Shown here one piece after another: positions 1-7,533 of a stretch of DNA of 12,158 bases. The stretch spans positions 1 through 12,158 of the forward strand of contig CAZLEE010000135.1 in the NCBI GenBank assembly GCA_964558455.1, given 5' to 3'. Each line of letters opens with the position of its first letter. Within the stretch, counting starts at the first letter, position 1. A program made the translations under genes and the position numbers. The notes beneath the pieces are model-generated. The model saw only the letters and a list, made by a program, of their open reading frames with translations, had not been told where the DNA came from and did no database searches. Origin of the DNA: DASRLE01 sp964558455. Its GTDB lineage: Bacteria > Verrucomicrobiota > Verrucomicrobiia > Limisphaerales > Palsa-1400.

Positions 1-1
1 G

Positions 2-481
2 GGCGTCTTGATTCTGTTTGCGACCGCCGGCAAGCTCGTCTTTCGAGTCATGGGAATCACCCTGCCGGCATTTCAAATAGCGGGCAGCATCCTTCTCCTG
101 CGCATCGCGCTCGACATGCTATACGGACGCCAGTCGGAAACAAAAGAGACGAAAGAAGAAGTCGCGGCCGGCGCGGCCAAGGACGACATAGCCATCATCC
201 CGCTCGGAGTGCCGATGCTGGCCGGTCCAGGCGCGATTTCGACAGCCCTGATCCTGCTCAACCAAGCCGACGGCCCCTCGCAAAAGGCGGTCCTTTTCAC
301 CTGCATCGGCCTGGTCAGTTTTGCCAGCTATTGGATTTTCTGGCTGGCGGTGCGCGGCGCCCATTATTTAAACCCCCTGGCGTTGAAATTGATCAATCGT
401 TTATTTGGGCTGCTCCTGGCCGCCGTGGCTGTGCAATTTACTTTCAACGCGCTGGAACAGACCTACTTTTTCAAAAAATAG
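2..481 (+). CDS. MarC family integral membrane protein (5' truncated by window edge)
   Basis: This is the C-terminal part (about 159 residues) of a MarC/UPF0056-family inner-membrane protein. The frame is open from base 2, so the true start lies before the window; complete family members are about 200-220 residues, so roughly a quarter is missing. Visible hydrophobic segments include ILFATAGKLVFRVMGI, the FQIAGSILLLRIALDML stretch, a segment around VPMLAGPGAIST, a long one around VLFTCIGLVSFASYWIFW, and a last one around LFGLLLAAVAV. The PLGVPMLAGPGAIST stretch is the characteristic family signature. A charged loop rich in Lys/Glu (TKETKEEVAAG) separates the second and third segments. The family is often named for multiple antibiotic resistance, but its transport role is not established, so no substrate is assigned. 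It ends 16 bases before the PLD-like gene and probably shares its transcript. Confidence 0.88.
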   Translation, partial: GVLILFATAGKLVFRVMGITLPAFQIAGSILLLRIALDMLYGRQSETKETKEEVAAGAAKDDIAIIPLGVPMLAGPGAISTALILLNQADGPSQKAVLFTCIGLVSFASYWIFWLAVRGAHYLNPLALKLINRLFGLLLAAVAVQFTFNALEQTYFFKK

Positions 482-497
482 CGCCGGCCGTCAAACC

Positions 498-2543
498 ATG
501 AGACTGAATATCTCCATGCTTCGGGCTGTTGGCTGTTTGACGGCCATATTGTTGCTGGCCGGGTGCGTCAGTCCCGGCCCGCGCAGCCGTTATTTGGAAC
601 AGATCGAACCGGCCAGCATCCCCCATCTCATCGCTTATCTTGGCGCCACCAACCTCGAAATCCGCTACCCCTTCCGTGGCAAGGACACCCTTGCCATCGC
701 CAGTTGGCCGCCCGAGCAAACCGATGCGAATGGCTTCCAGTATCGCTATCGATATGCCACGCTCGCCTTTGACAAACAGCCCCGCGCCACCCGTAAATCG
801 CTCTCCCATGGCACGAAACTGACCATCCGCGATCCGAAACAGTGGCAAATACTGGTGGACGGCGTTTTTCAAGGACTCATGCCTTCCCAGCCGGGACACG
901 GCGTTCTCGTCCATGTGCAAGATCAGGAAGTCGCCCTTTTCCGCGACAAAACCGGCGCCCCGCACGTGGTTCGATTGGATCAGAAACCGGGAGACCTTGT
1001 CATTGACCGGGCCTTCAGCCAATCGGATTTCACCCGCGAAGCCATCGGTTTGCTGGAAAGAACCGCCAACAAACTCGACCCGAACCAAACCGAGTTTCTC
1101 TTCGTCACCGACGAGGATCCGGCTTTCGTTTTGATCAATGTGCGCGAGCGAATGATCGTTTTTCTGAGTTATCCGATCGATCCCGATTTGCAGCCGGCCG
1201 ATTTGCCGGGTTGGTTCACCTTGCGCGCGTTAAATTCGGTGATTATCCGCGGCTTTGTGGTCAGCGCGCTCAAAAACCCCGTCACCCTCATCTCGCGCGG
1301 TCTTTGGCACATCGGCTCCTCCGGCGCCACCGCTTTGGACGCCGGTTCCATCGGCGATAGTGGCACGCCGCCGCCGCCGCTTTACACCGGCCCCGGGATG
1401 GACCTGGCGCAATGGGAAAAGCATCTCGACGGATTGGGTTCGGCGCGCCGGTCTAAGGGCAAGGTCGATCTGTTCATTAATGGCGATAAATTTTTCCCCG
1501 CGCTCATCAAATCCGTCGAGAACGCCACCCGCAGCGTGGACGTGATGGTCTATATTTTTAGCAGCGACGAATTCGCGGTCACCATCGCCAACATCCTTAA
1601 GCACCGTTCCTCCACCGTGCGGGTGCGCGTTTTGATTGACGAATTGGGGTCGTTGTTTGGAAACGACACCTCGCCGCCCTCCGCCACCCCGCCCGGCTTC
1701 AAGCATCCCGGCGATATCAAATCATACCTGAAATCCGGTTCCAAGGTGGCCGTTCGCGCCGGCACCAATCCGTGGCTCACCAGCGACCATAGGAAGTGTA
1801 TTATCATAGACGGCCGCCAAGCCTATGTCGGGGGAATGAACATTGGCTGGAACTATCGCTATGATTGGCACGACATCATGGTCCGCCTGACCGGCCCGGT
1901 GGTGGGACGTTTGGAAAAAGACTACGAAGAAGCATGGTCCCATGCCGGGTTGTTGGGCGATTTCGCCTATGCTTGGGACTGTTTGTTTGATCGCACCCAC
2001 CCCAGAAAAAATGAAATAGCCGGGGCCATTGATGTTCGCCCCCTCCGCACCGCCACCGGGAACATCGAAATTTATCAGGCTCAACTGGAAGCCATCCGCC
2101 GGTCCAAAAGCTACATATACATTGAAAACGCTTATTTTGGCGATTATTCCATCCTGCGCGAATTAATCAAGGCCCGCCGCCGGGGCGTCGATGTCCGGGT
2201 CATTTTGCCCTCCAAAAACGACAGCGGGGTCATGCAAACCTGCAATTTAATCATGGCCAACGCCATGGTCAGCCATGGCATCCGGGTTTATGCCTATCCG
2301 GGCATGACCCACGTCAAGGCAGCCATTTACGACGGCTGGGCCTGTCTTGGCTCGGCCAACATGGAAAAGATGAGCCTGCGCGTTTCGCAAGAATTGGACG
2401 TGGCCTTCTCCGACCCGGCCACGGTCGACCTCCTGAAGAGCAATTTATTCGAAACCGACTTCAATCGCGCCCGCGAAATTAAGGAACCCGAACCCATGAA
2501 CTGGATGGATTCGTTCGTCAAAGCCTTCGCCGACCAACTTTGA
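498..2543 (+). CDS. Phospholipase D / cardiolipin synthase-like lipoprotein
   Basis: A 681-residue protein of the phospholipase D superfamily. The start at 498 is preferred over the in-frame ATG at 405 because the latter lies inside the MarC gene and because 498 gives a lipoprotein signal: a basic N-terminus, a hydrophobic core and the lipobox LAGC with Cys23. Two complete HKD motifs are present: H431-x-K433-x4-D438, followed by YVGGMNIG, and H605-x-K607-x4-D612, followed by LGSANME, as in cardiolipin synthases and related phosphatidyltransferases. The catalytic pair is therefore intact. About 300 residues lie before the first PLD domain and I do not recognise them; they may form a separate N-terminal domain. 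Substrate (phospholipid transfer versus hydrolysis) cannot be told from sequence. The lipidated N-terminus places it in the envelope facing the periplasm, unlike typical ClsA, which has N-terminal membrane helices. It follows MarC by 16 bases and precedes the coiled-coil gene. Confidence 0.88.
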   Translation: MRLNISMLRAVGCLTAILLLAGCVSPGPRSRYLEQIEPASIPHLIAYLGATNLEIRYPFRGKDTLAIASWPPEQTDANGFQYRYRYATLAFDKQPRATRKSLSHGTKLTIRDPKQWQILVDGVFQGLMPSQPGHGVLVHVQDQEVALFRDKTGAPHVVRLDQKPGDLVIDRAFSQSDFTREAIGLLERTANKLDPNQTEFLFVTDEDPAFVLINVRERMIVFLSYPIDPDLQPADLPGWFTLRALNSVIIRGFVVSALKNPVTLISRGLWHIGSSGATALDAGSIGDSGTPPPPLYTGPGMDLAQWEKHLDGLGSARRSKGKVDLFINGDKFFPALIKSVENATRSVDVMVYIFSSDEFAVTIANILKHRSSTVRVRVLIDELGSLFGNDTSPPSATPPGFKHPGDIKSYLKSGSKVAVRAGTNPWLTSDHRKCIIIDGRQAYVGGMNIGWNYRYDWHDIMVRLTGPVVGRLEKDYEEAWSHAGLLGDFAYAWDCLFDRTHPRKNEIAGAIDVRPLRTATGNIEIYQAQLEAIRRSKSYIYIENAYFGDYSILRELIKARRRGVDVRVILPSKNDSGVMQTCNLIMANAMVSHGIRVYAYPGMTHVKAAIYDGWACLGSANMEKMSLRVSQELDVAFSDPATVDLLKSNLFETDFNRAREIKEPEPMNWMDSFVKAFADQL

Positions 2544-2613
2544 TGAAAGGATGGCATTGACAGAAACCGGCAATCTGATTAATTTCCTGTTAAGAAACAA
2601 AAATGGAGTTGAA

Positions 2614-3363
2614 ATGCTACTGAGAATTTGCCTGATACTGACCATCGTTGCCGGTTTGGCCACCACTTACCTGGGGTTCTTCCCGGTCAAGGACATCATC
2701 ACCACCACGCGCGATGCCCGGGATGATTTCCACAAGAAACTCGACGCCGAGACCGCCCTGTATCAGAAGACCGACAAGGCTCTCAAGAAGACCACTGAGG
2801 AACTGGCCACCACCACCGCCAGGTTGACCGAAACCCAGGGCCAACTGGACGCCGCCAACACCAAGATCGGCGAATTGGACAAGCAGACCGCCGACTTGAC
2901 CGACAAATTGACCAAGACCACCGCCCGCGCCGATGCCGCCGACCAAAAACTCGAGCAATGGCGCGAACTCCCGGCGCCCGAACAAATCCGGGGGATTATC
3001 GCCGATTTGGCCGCAACCAAAAAAGCGCGGGATGCCATGGTGGCTGAAAACAAACTTCTTCAAGCCAGTCGCAAAGAACTGCAAAGTGAAATAGACAGGC
3101 TGATTGGATCCGACAGGATCGTGATTCTCCCCCAGGGTCTCAAAGGCAAGGTCATCGCGGTGGACCCGAAGTATGGTTTTGTTGTGCTCAACATCGGCGA
3201 TGAACAAGGCGCCAAGGAACGCGGCGAGTTGATGGTGGGCCGTAATGGAAAACTGATCGGCAAGGTTCAAATCAGCCGGGTTGAAAAAGACACCTGTGTC
3301 GCAACCATCATGTCGGCTTGGAAGCGCGGCGAGATCATGGAAGGCGATCAGGTCATTTACTAG
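2614..3363 (+). CDS. Membrane-anchored coiled-coil protein with C-terminal beta-rich domain
   Basis: A 249-residue protein of unknown function. I chose the ATG at 2614 because it has GGAG spaced five bases upstream and starts directly into a membrane segment (residues 2-23, MLLRICLILTIVAGLATTYLG). An in-frame ATG at 2551 would add 21 residues, but its AAGG abuts the start codon with no spacer. Residues about 30-165 are a long coiled coil rich in Thr, Lys, Asp and Leu (for example TEELATTTARL and TQGQLDAANTKIGELD), interrupted near PAPEQ. Residues about 168-249 look beta-rich: GKVIAVDPKYGFVVLNIG, then a run with alternating Gly and hydrophobics ending in EGDQVIY. This last part resembles, in style only, the beta domains of MreC-like periplasmic proteins; I cannot assign a family. 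The layout suggests a periplasmic rod anchored in the inner membrane. It follows the PLD gene by 70 bases and precedes the small lipoprotein by 5. Confidence 0.8.
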   Translation: MLLRICLILTIVAGLATTYLGFFPVKDIITTTRDARDDFHKKLDAETALYQKTDKALKKTTEELATTTARLTETQGQLDAANTKIGELDKQTADLTDKLTKTTARADAADQKLEQWRELPAPEQIRGIIADLAATKKARDAMVAENKLLQASRKELQSEIDRLIGSDRIVILPQGLKGKVIAVDPKYGFVVLNIGDEQGAKERGELMVGRNGKLIGKVQISRVEKDTCVATIMSAWKRGEIMEGDQVIY

Positions 3364-3368
3364 TACCA

Positions 3369-3533
3369 ATGAAAATCTGGCGCACAATTTTTTGCGCGTT
3401 TCTTTTCGCGATTACCGCCGCAGTCCTTACCGGCTGCGCGACGAGTAATCCGGATGACATCTCCCAAGTGCCATGGGATCAGCCCGCCGGCTGGGAGGGA
3501 CCTCTGCCCTCGACCATCAATCAAGGGCGTTAG
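3369..3533 (+). CDS. Small lipoprotein, 54 residues, PWxxPxxWEG motif
   Basis: A 54-residue lipoprotein precursor. The chosen ATG at 3369 is five bases after the stop of the coiled-coil gene and begins a textbook lipoprotein signal: MKIWR, a hydrophobic core, and the lipobox LTGC with Cys23. The mature peptide is only 32 residues, starts CATSNPDD, and carries PWDQPAGWEGPLP before ending in QGR. Short lipoproteins with a PWNxPxxWE-type core are, from memory, common in Verrucomicrobia, but I know of no assigned function. No clear ribosome binding site precedes it, which together with the tiny gap suggests translation coupled to the upstream gene. A longer in-frame start at 3318 lies inside the coiled-coil gene and is rejected. 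It is the last gene of the + strand operon. It would sit at a membrane, possibly as a small structural or interaction peptide; that is inference. Confidence 0.75.
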   Translation: MKIWRTIFCAFLFAITAAVLTGCATSNPDDISQVPWDQPAGWEGPLPSTINQGR

Positions 3534-3559
3534 GCGCGCTTAAGAAAAGGCTGAAAGCG

Positions 3560-3593
3560 AAAACCGGCGTGTTGTGCCGCGCGCTCCGGTTTG
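3560..3593. terminator. Candidate shared terminator stem-loop between convergent operons
   Basis: AAACCGG at 3561-3567 pairs with CCGGTTT at 3586-3592, giving a perfect 7-bp stem with an 18-base GC-rich loop, flanked by an A-run on the left and by TTTGAATT on the right. It lies in the 110-base gap between the stop of the small lipoprotein (3533) and the stop of rny (3644, opposite strand), where a bidirectional terminator is expected. The T-tract is short, so efficiency is uncertain. Confidence 0.4.
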
Positions 3594-3643
3594 AATTCCG
3601 TAATTGAGGGGCTGGGGCAGGCCGGAGACGTTTGTTTGGCGCC

Positions 3644-5206
3644 TTACTTGGCGAACTCCACACAGCGCGTTTCTCGTACAATCGTCACCCGGATTTGACC
3701 AGGGTATTGCAAGGTATCCTCCACTTTCCGCGCAATATTCCGCGCCAGCAGGTAAGCTTGGTCGTCCGTCACGTCTTTGGGTTCCACCATCACACGCAAT
3801 TCCCGGCCCGCTTGCAACGCGTAACATTTCTCCACCCCCGGAAAGGACATGCCGATGCGTTCCAAATCTTCCACCCGCTTGATGTAGGTCATGACCGTCT
3901 CCGAACGCGCCCCAGGCCGCGAGGCGCTGATGGCGTCTGCCGCGCTGACCAGAATACCCAGCAAGCCCGTGTGCGGCACTTCGTCGTGATGGGACGCCAC
4001 CCCGTTGACCACCTCGGCGGATTCCCTGTAACGCTCGAGAATTTCTCCACCCACAATCGCGTGCGCCCCCTCAACTTCGTGGCTGACCGCCTTGCCAATG
4101 TCATGCAGCAATCCGGCCCGTTTGGCTGCCGTGACATCAACGTTCAATTCGGCCGCCATCAAACCGGTCAATTGCGCCACTTCCACCGAATGATCGAGTA
4201 TGTTTTGGGAGAAGCTGTGCCGGAAATGCAACCGACCCAAAAGTTTGAGCAATTCCAGATGCATCGGGGCCAAACCAAGTTTCATGACCGCTTCTTCGCC
4301 GTGGCGCAAGATCACCCCGTCCATTTCCTGCGTGACTTTGGACACCACTTCCTCGATTCGCGCCGGATGGATTCGCCCGTCCAGGATAAGCCGCTCCATC
4401 GCTTCGCGCGCGATCTCACGCCGAACCGGATCGAATCCCGAAAGAACCACCGCCCCCGGCGTGTCGTCTATCAGCACCGTCACCCCGGTCGCGGCTTCAA
4501 AAGCGCGGATATTGCGTCCCTCGCGCCCGATGATGCGGCCCTTCATTTCTTCGCCCTTGATGGTTACCGTGGCGCTTGATGTTTCAAAACTATGCTGGCC
4601 CGCGTAACGCTGGATGGAAATGCTAATGATGTTCCGGGCGCTTTCTTCCGCCTTTGTTTTGGCTTCCTCCATGATGTGCCGGGAAAGTTTCGCCGCGTCC
4701 CGCATGGATTCCTGCTCTATTTCCTTCAAAAACGCGGTCCTCACCTCTTCTTCGCTCAATTTGGAAATTTCCGCCAGTTGCGTCCTCCGCCGCGTCGCCA
4801 GCGTCCCGATTTCCGTCTGAAGATTTTCAACCGCGACGGTTTTCGCAGCCAATTGCCCCTTTTCCGCCCGCAGTTCCTTCTCTTGTCGCACCAGATTTTC
4901 CAATTGGCGGTTGACCAATTCTTCCCGGGTCGCCAATCGTTGTTCGATAACGGCGTTTTCCTTGACACGGTCCGCGGCCAGTTTCTCCGCTTCTATCCTT
5001 GCTTTCAGCGATGCTTCGCTGGCGGCATGTTTCGCGCTGCTCAAAATTGACTCCGCCTCCCGCCGTCCGCGCTCCAAAATGGTGCCCGCCTCCTTTTCCA
5101 AGCCCCCCCGGACGACCCATTCCCGCCAGAGCCTCATCCCATAGCCCGCCAACGCGCCACCCAGGACGCCGACGCCGACCGTCACCGCGATAAATTCTGG
5201 TTTCAT
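3644..5206 (-). CDS. rny: Ribonuclease Y
   Basis: A 520-residue RNase Y, a membrane-anchored endoribonuclease that initiates mRNA decay; the length equals that of the Bacillus subtilis enzyme. From the N-terminus: a membrane segment (residues about 5-24, Gly/Val/Ala-rich), a long charged coiled coil (about 35-200) built of Glu/Lys/Ala/Arg heptads, a KH RNA-binding domain with GRIIGREG at 223-230 (GxxG motif G227-G230), and an HD hydrolase domain with LLHDIGKA (H368, D369), HHDE (H406, H407) and SAADAIS (D424). The HD pair falls at the same positions as the known B. subtilis catalytic residues, so the enzyme should be active. The ATG at 5206 is 12 bases after the cyclo-ligase stop and has no obvious Shine-Dalgarno, suggesting coupled translation as the third gene of the rarA operon. 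Its 3' end faces the lipoprotein operon. Confidence 0.97.
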   Translation of the reverse strand: MKPEFIAVTVGVGVLGGALAGYGMRLWREWVVRGGLEKEAGTILERGRREAESILSSAKHAASEASLKARIEAEKLAADRVKENAVIEQRLATREELVNRQLENLVRQEKELRAEKGQLAAKTVAVENLQTEIGTLATRRRTQLAEISKLSEEEVRTAFLKEIEQESMRDAAKLSRHIMEEAKTKAEESARNIISISIQRYAGQHSFETSSATVTIKGEEMKGRIIGREGRNIRAFEAATGVTVLIDDTPGAVVLSGFDPVRREIAREAMERLILDGRIHPARIEEVVSKVTQEMDGVILRHGEEAVMKLGLAPMHLELLKLLGRLHFRHSFSQNILDHSVEVAQLTGLMAAELNVDVTAAKRAGLLHDIGKAVSHEVEGAHAIVGGEILERYRESAEVVNGVASHHDEVPHTGLLGILVSAADAISASRPGARSETVMTYIKRVEDLERIGMSFPGVEKCYALQAGRELRVMVEPKDVTDDQAYLLARNIARKVEDTLQYPGQIRVTIVRETRCVEFAK

Positions 5207-5218
5207 GGGAAGGAATCT

Positions 5219-5803
5219 TTAGTCCGGTATTTTCAGCCAGCGTGTTGGTGTCAAAATAAAATTCATAACCACGTCATGTGCTTCATTGGGAATTCCAGCC
5301 AGAACCTGCGGATCAAAGGCGACCCCGCATTTGCCGCCTCCGATTGGCGCAAGCAACCGATCATAGAACCCCCGGCCCCGGCCAAGCCGGTGGCCAGACA
5401 TGTCAAATCCTATTCCAGGCACCAGCACCAAGTCCAGTTGCTTTAGTGAAAAACACGGGCAACGCGCCGACGGCTCCCATATTCCGAATTTCCCCCGGAC
5501 GCAATCCGTCTCCATCCCGCGGATTTGGCGCGCCTCGTAATCGCCCGTCTCCGGCGCAAATCGCGGCAGCGCAATGATCTTGCCTTCCTCCAACCCCTCC
5601 CGCAGCAGAGGGGACAAATCAATTTCCCCCGCCAGCGGCGCATAAAAAAGAATGGAACGCGCATTTTTCCAGACGGCTTGCCGGCGCAGGAGCGCCTGGG
5701 CCTGCAATGAGACGGCCGCGCTTTCGCCGTCCGGCAGGGACTTTAAATAGTCGCGAAGTTTCCGGCGCAGTTCGCGTTTTTCGGGGGCGGGTTCCAAAGT
5801 CAT
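5219..5803 (-). CDS. fau: 5-formyltetrahydrofolate cyclo-ligase (MTHFS)
   Basis: A 194-residue cyclo-ligase that uses ATP to convert 5-formyl-THF (folinic acid) to 5,10-methenyl-THF in the cytoplasm, returning a storage or inhibitory folate to the one-carbon pool. The length is normal for the family. Diagnostic features are the N-terminal ELRRKLRDYLKSLP, FYAPLAGEID (E60 in the position of the usual substrate-contact Glu), FGIWEP at 106-111, the signature PGIGFD followed by GHRLGRGRGFYDRLL (residues 129-151), and the C-terminal PNEAHDVVMNFILT, which corresponds to the usual PxExHD..xD..IT. Its ATG overlaps the rarA stop as ATGA, so the two are translationally coupled, and rny begins 12 bases downstream. 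In Escherichia coli the homologue is ygfA/fau, there downstream of zapA and 6S RNA; the pairing with rarA and rny here is different. Confidence 0.95.
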   Translation of the reverse strand: MTLEPAPEKRELRRKLRDYLKSLPDGESAAVSLQAQALLRRQAVWKNARSILFYAPLAGEIDLSPLLREGLEEGKIIALPRFAPETGDYEARQIRGMETDCVRGKFGIWEPSARCPCFSLKQLDLVLVPGIGFDMSGHRLGRGRGFYDRLLAPIGGGKCGVAFDPQVLAGIPNEAHDVVMNFILTPTRWLKIPD

Positions 5804-7200
5804 TTATCGGATGCGGGTGGTTGCCCGCTGCGCAGTGATTCAAATTGTTCACGCCACTTTTCCAAACGTTCCTTGATTTTCCGTTCGGTTCCTTCCACCC
5901 CCGGCTCGTAGTATTTGCGCGTGGCCCCCAGATAATCCTGCGCCACGAAATGCCCGGGAAAATCATGCGCGTATTTGTAGTCTTCCCCGTGCCCCAGTTG
6001 TTTCGCTCCCGCGTAATGGGTGTCACGCAATTTCTCCGGCACGGGCAGCGTCCGGCCGGATTGCACGTCAGCCAAAGCGGCGTCAATCGCCAGACAGGCG
6101 CTGTTGCTTTTATGCGCCGTGGCGATGTAGATCGTTGCTTCCGCGATCGGCAACCGCGCCTCGGGCCAGCCGACAAATTCCGCCGCCTGATGCGCCGCGC
6201 TCGCCAGCACCAGCGCCATCGGATCCGCCAGCCCCACGTCTTCCGCCGCGCAAATCAATATCCGCCGCGTGATGAATCGCGGGTCTTCCCCCGCGTAAAT
6301 CATCTTGGCCAGCCAATAAAGCGCCGCATCGGCGTCGCTGCCCCGCATTGATTTTATGAACGCCGAAATCGTGTCGTAGTGCGCGTCCCCGTCCCCGTCA
6401 TACACCACCGCTTTTTTTTGGATGCATTGTTCCGCCACCGCCATATTCACGCGAATGATCCCGTCACCCGCCGGCTCCGTGGTCAACGCCGCAATTTCCA
6501 GCGAATTCAAGGCCTTGCGCGCATCCCCGTCGGCCACGCGGGCCAGATGCCGCAGCGCATCTTCGGCCGCCTCGATCTTCATGGCGCCCAACCCCCGCTC
6601 CGCGTCGGCCGCCGCCCGCCGCAGCAAGGCCAGCAAATCCTCCTCGTCCAACGGGCGCAACTCGAATATCTGCGACCGGGATACCAATGGCGAATTGACA
6701 AAGAAAAACGGGTTGTGGGTCGTGGCCCCGATTAATCGCACCACCCCGCTCTCCACATCGGGCAGCAATATGTCCTGCTGCGATTTGTTGAAGCGGTGAA
6801 TTTCGTCGATAAAAAGGATGGTTGTCTGCCCCGTGTTTTCCAGCCGGTTGCCCGCCGCCGCCAGCACCCGCCGCATGTCGGCCACATTGGACTCCACGCC
6901 GCTTAACCGTTCAAACCGGCTGCGTGTCTGACGGGCGATGATTTGTGCCAGCGATGTTTTTCCCGTGCCGGGAGGACCGTAGAAGATCAAGGATTGAATG
7001 CGGTCTGCCTCGATGGCGCGGCGCAATAACCGCCCGGGGGCCAGAATATGGGATTGCCCGGCAAATTCATCAAGATTCCTGGGACGCATCCGCGCGGCCA
7101 AGGGTGCCGGGGAGGCCGATACGGAACCGTTTCCATCCGGTTTCCCGGACGGCGGGGGTTCAGGCTCAACCGCTGCAGAAAATAGATCGTCGCCTGTCAC
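5800..7200 (-). CDS. rarA: Replication-associated recombination protein A (AAA+ ATPase)
   Basis: A 466-residue RarA/MgsA protein of the clamp-loader-related AAA+ group, which acts at stalled or gapped replication forks. Motifs in order: PLAARMRPRNLDEFAGQ (33-49, the typical family opening), Walker A GPPGTGKT (75-82), Walker B LFIDEIHRF (129-137), sensor 1 GATTHNP (158-164), arginine finger region SPLVSRS (R175), sensor 2 GDARKALN (225-232), and the C-terminal tetramerisation part with YAGEDPRFITRRILICAAED and the HYAGAKQLGHGEDYKYAHD motif. All catalytic elements are present. The start is GTG at 7200, giving a Pro/Ser-rich variable N-terminus of about 30 residues. There is no upstream Shine-Dalgarno; a promoter-like pair sits so close that a leaderless mRNA is possible. 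It is the first gene of the rarA-cyclo-ligase-rny operon and overlaps the second by four bases. Confidence 0.96.
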   Translation of the reverse strand: MTGDDLFSAAVEPEPPPSGKPDGNGSVSASPAPLAARMRPRNLDEFAGQSHILAPGRLLRRAIEADRIQSLIFYGPPGTGKTSLAQIIARQTRSRFERLSGVESNVADMRRVLAAAGNRLENTGQTTILFIDEIHRFNKSQQDILLPDVESGVVRLIGATTHNPFFFVNSPLVSRSQIFELRPLDEEDLLALLRRAAADAERGLGAMKIEAAEDALRHLARVADGDARKALNSLEIAALTTEPAGDGIIRVNMAVAEQCIQKKAVVYDGDGDAHYDTISAFIKSMRGSDADAALYWLAKMIYAGEDPRFITRRILICAAEDVGLADPMALVLASAAHQAAEFVGWPEARLPIAEATIYIATAHKSNSACLAIDAALADVQSGRTLPVPEKLRDTHYAGAKQLGHGEDYKYAHDFPGHFVAQDYLGATRKYYEPGVEGTERKIKERLEKWREQFESLRSGQPPASDK

Positions 7201-7206
7201 GGCCGG

Positions 7207-7235
7207 AAGATAACAGATAATTCAACGCGTCCCAA
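7207..7235 (-). promoter_or_regulatory. Candidate sigma70-type promoter for rarA operon
   Basis: Read on the - strand, TTGGGA (complement of 7230-7235) and TATCTT (complement of 7207-7212) are separated by exactly 17 bases, each matching four of six consensus positions. Only six bases separate the -10 element from the GTG start of rarA, so transcription would begin at or next to the start codon. This fits the lack of any Shine-Dalgarno sequence, but a chance match is possible. Confidence 0.35.
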
Positions 7236-7504
7236 AAGAAAAAACCCCGCCGTAATGCCGTGTATTAACATCTCCTTTGAACACAACGTGCCAAAGTGGA
7301 ACCGAATCGTTCGCTTGTGACTTCCATTAAAGGCTTGTCGGCCGCGACCGAAGTTAAGGTCCCTTATTGAATGACTTACGGTTCAAGGACTTTGTTTTTA
7401 ATCACGAACATGGCAGGGTAAATCCCAAATCCATTCTGCAAAGATCATGCGCTCCCGGCACTCATGCCAACCTTCGCGCTACAATTTAACTATCGGATAA
7501 ATCC

Positions 7505-7529
7505 GCAAAAAAATCAAGTTAATTTTTGC
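7505..7529. terminator. AT-rich inverted repeat just past the batD/E stop
   Basis: GCAAAAA at 7505-7511 is the exact reverse complement of TTTTTGC at 7523-7529, with an 11-base loop, four bases beyond the stop codon of the fusion gene on the - strand. The stem is almost entirely A-T, so it is a weak hairpin, but position and the resulting U-run on the - strand transcript make a terminator role possible. Confidence 0.3.
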
Positions 7530-7533
7530 AAAT

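Larger units (their letters stand above)
7201..7533. other. 333-base intergenic region with no recognised gene
   Basis: This gap lies between the start of rarA and the stop of the BatD/BatE fusion, both on the - strand. It is visibly lower in GC than the genes around it. Apart from the rarA promoter candidate at its left end and an AT-rich inverted repeat at its right end, I see no convincing ORF, tRNA, riboswitch or repeat. A short + strand open frame beginning at 7464 runs into the antisense of the fusion gene and looks like noise. A small RNA cannot be excluded. Confidence 0.6.

Noticed and set aside
405..497. N-terminal extension of the PLD gene from ATG 405
   Set aside because: It lies inside the MarC gene and would bury the lipoprotein signal peptide 31 residues from the N-terminus.
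2551..2613. 21-residue N-terminal extension of the coiled-coil protein
   Set aside because: AAGG touches the ATG with no spacer, while ATG 2614 has GGAG at five bases and starts directly at the membrane segment. Not fully excluded.
2617..3387. 256-codon frame on the - strand opposite the coiled-coil gene
   Set aside because: Gly/Leu/Val-rich composition comes from the complement of the repetitive heptad coding sequence; the + frame has a better start and clear architecture.
3632..4579. Long open frame of 315 codons on the + strand
   Set aside because: It is antisense to rny, whose motifs are unmistakable; the product is rich in His/Arg/Phe, as expected for the complement of a GC-rich coding frame.
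5845..6351. Open frames on the + strand across rarA, also at 6379-6735 and 6422-6799
   Set aside because: They are antisense shadows of conserved AAA+ ATPase sequence with no domain signature or start signal.
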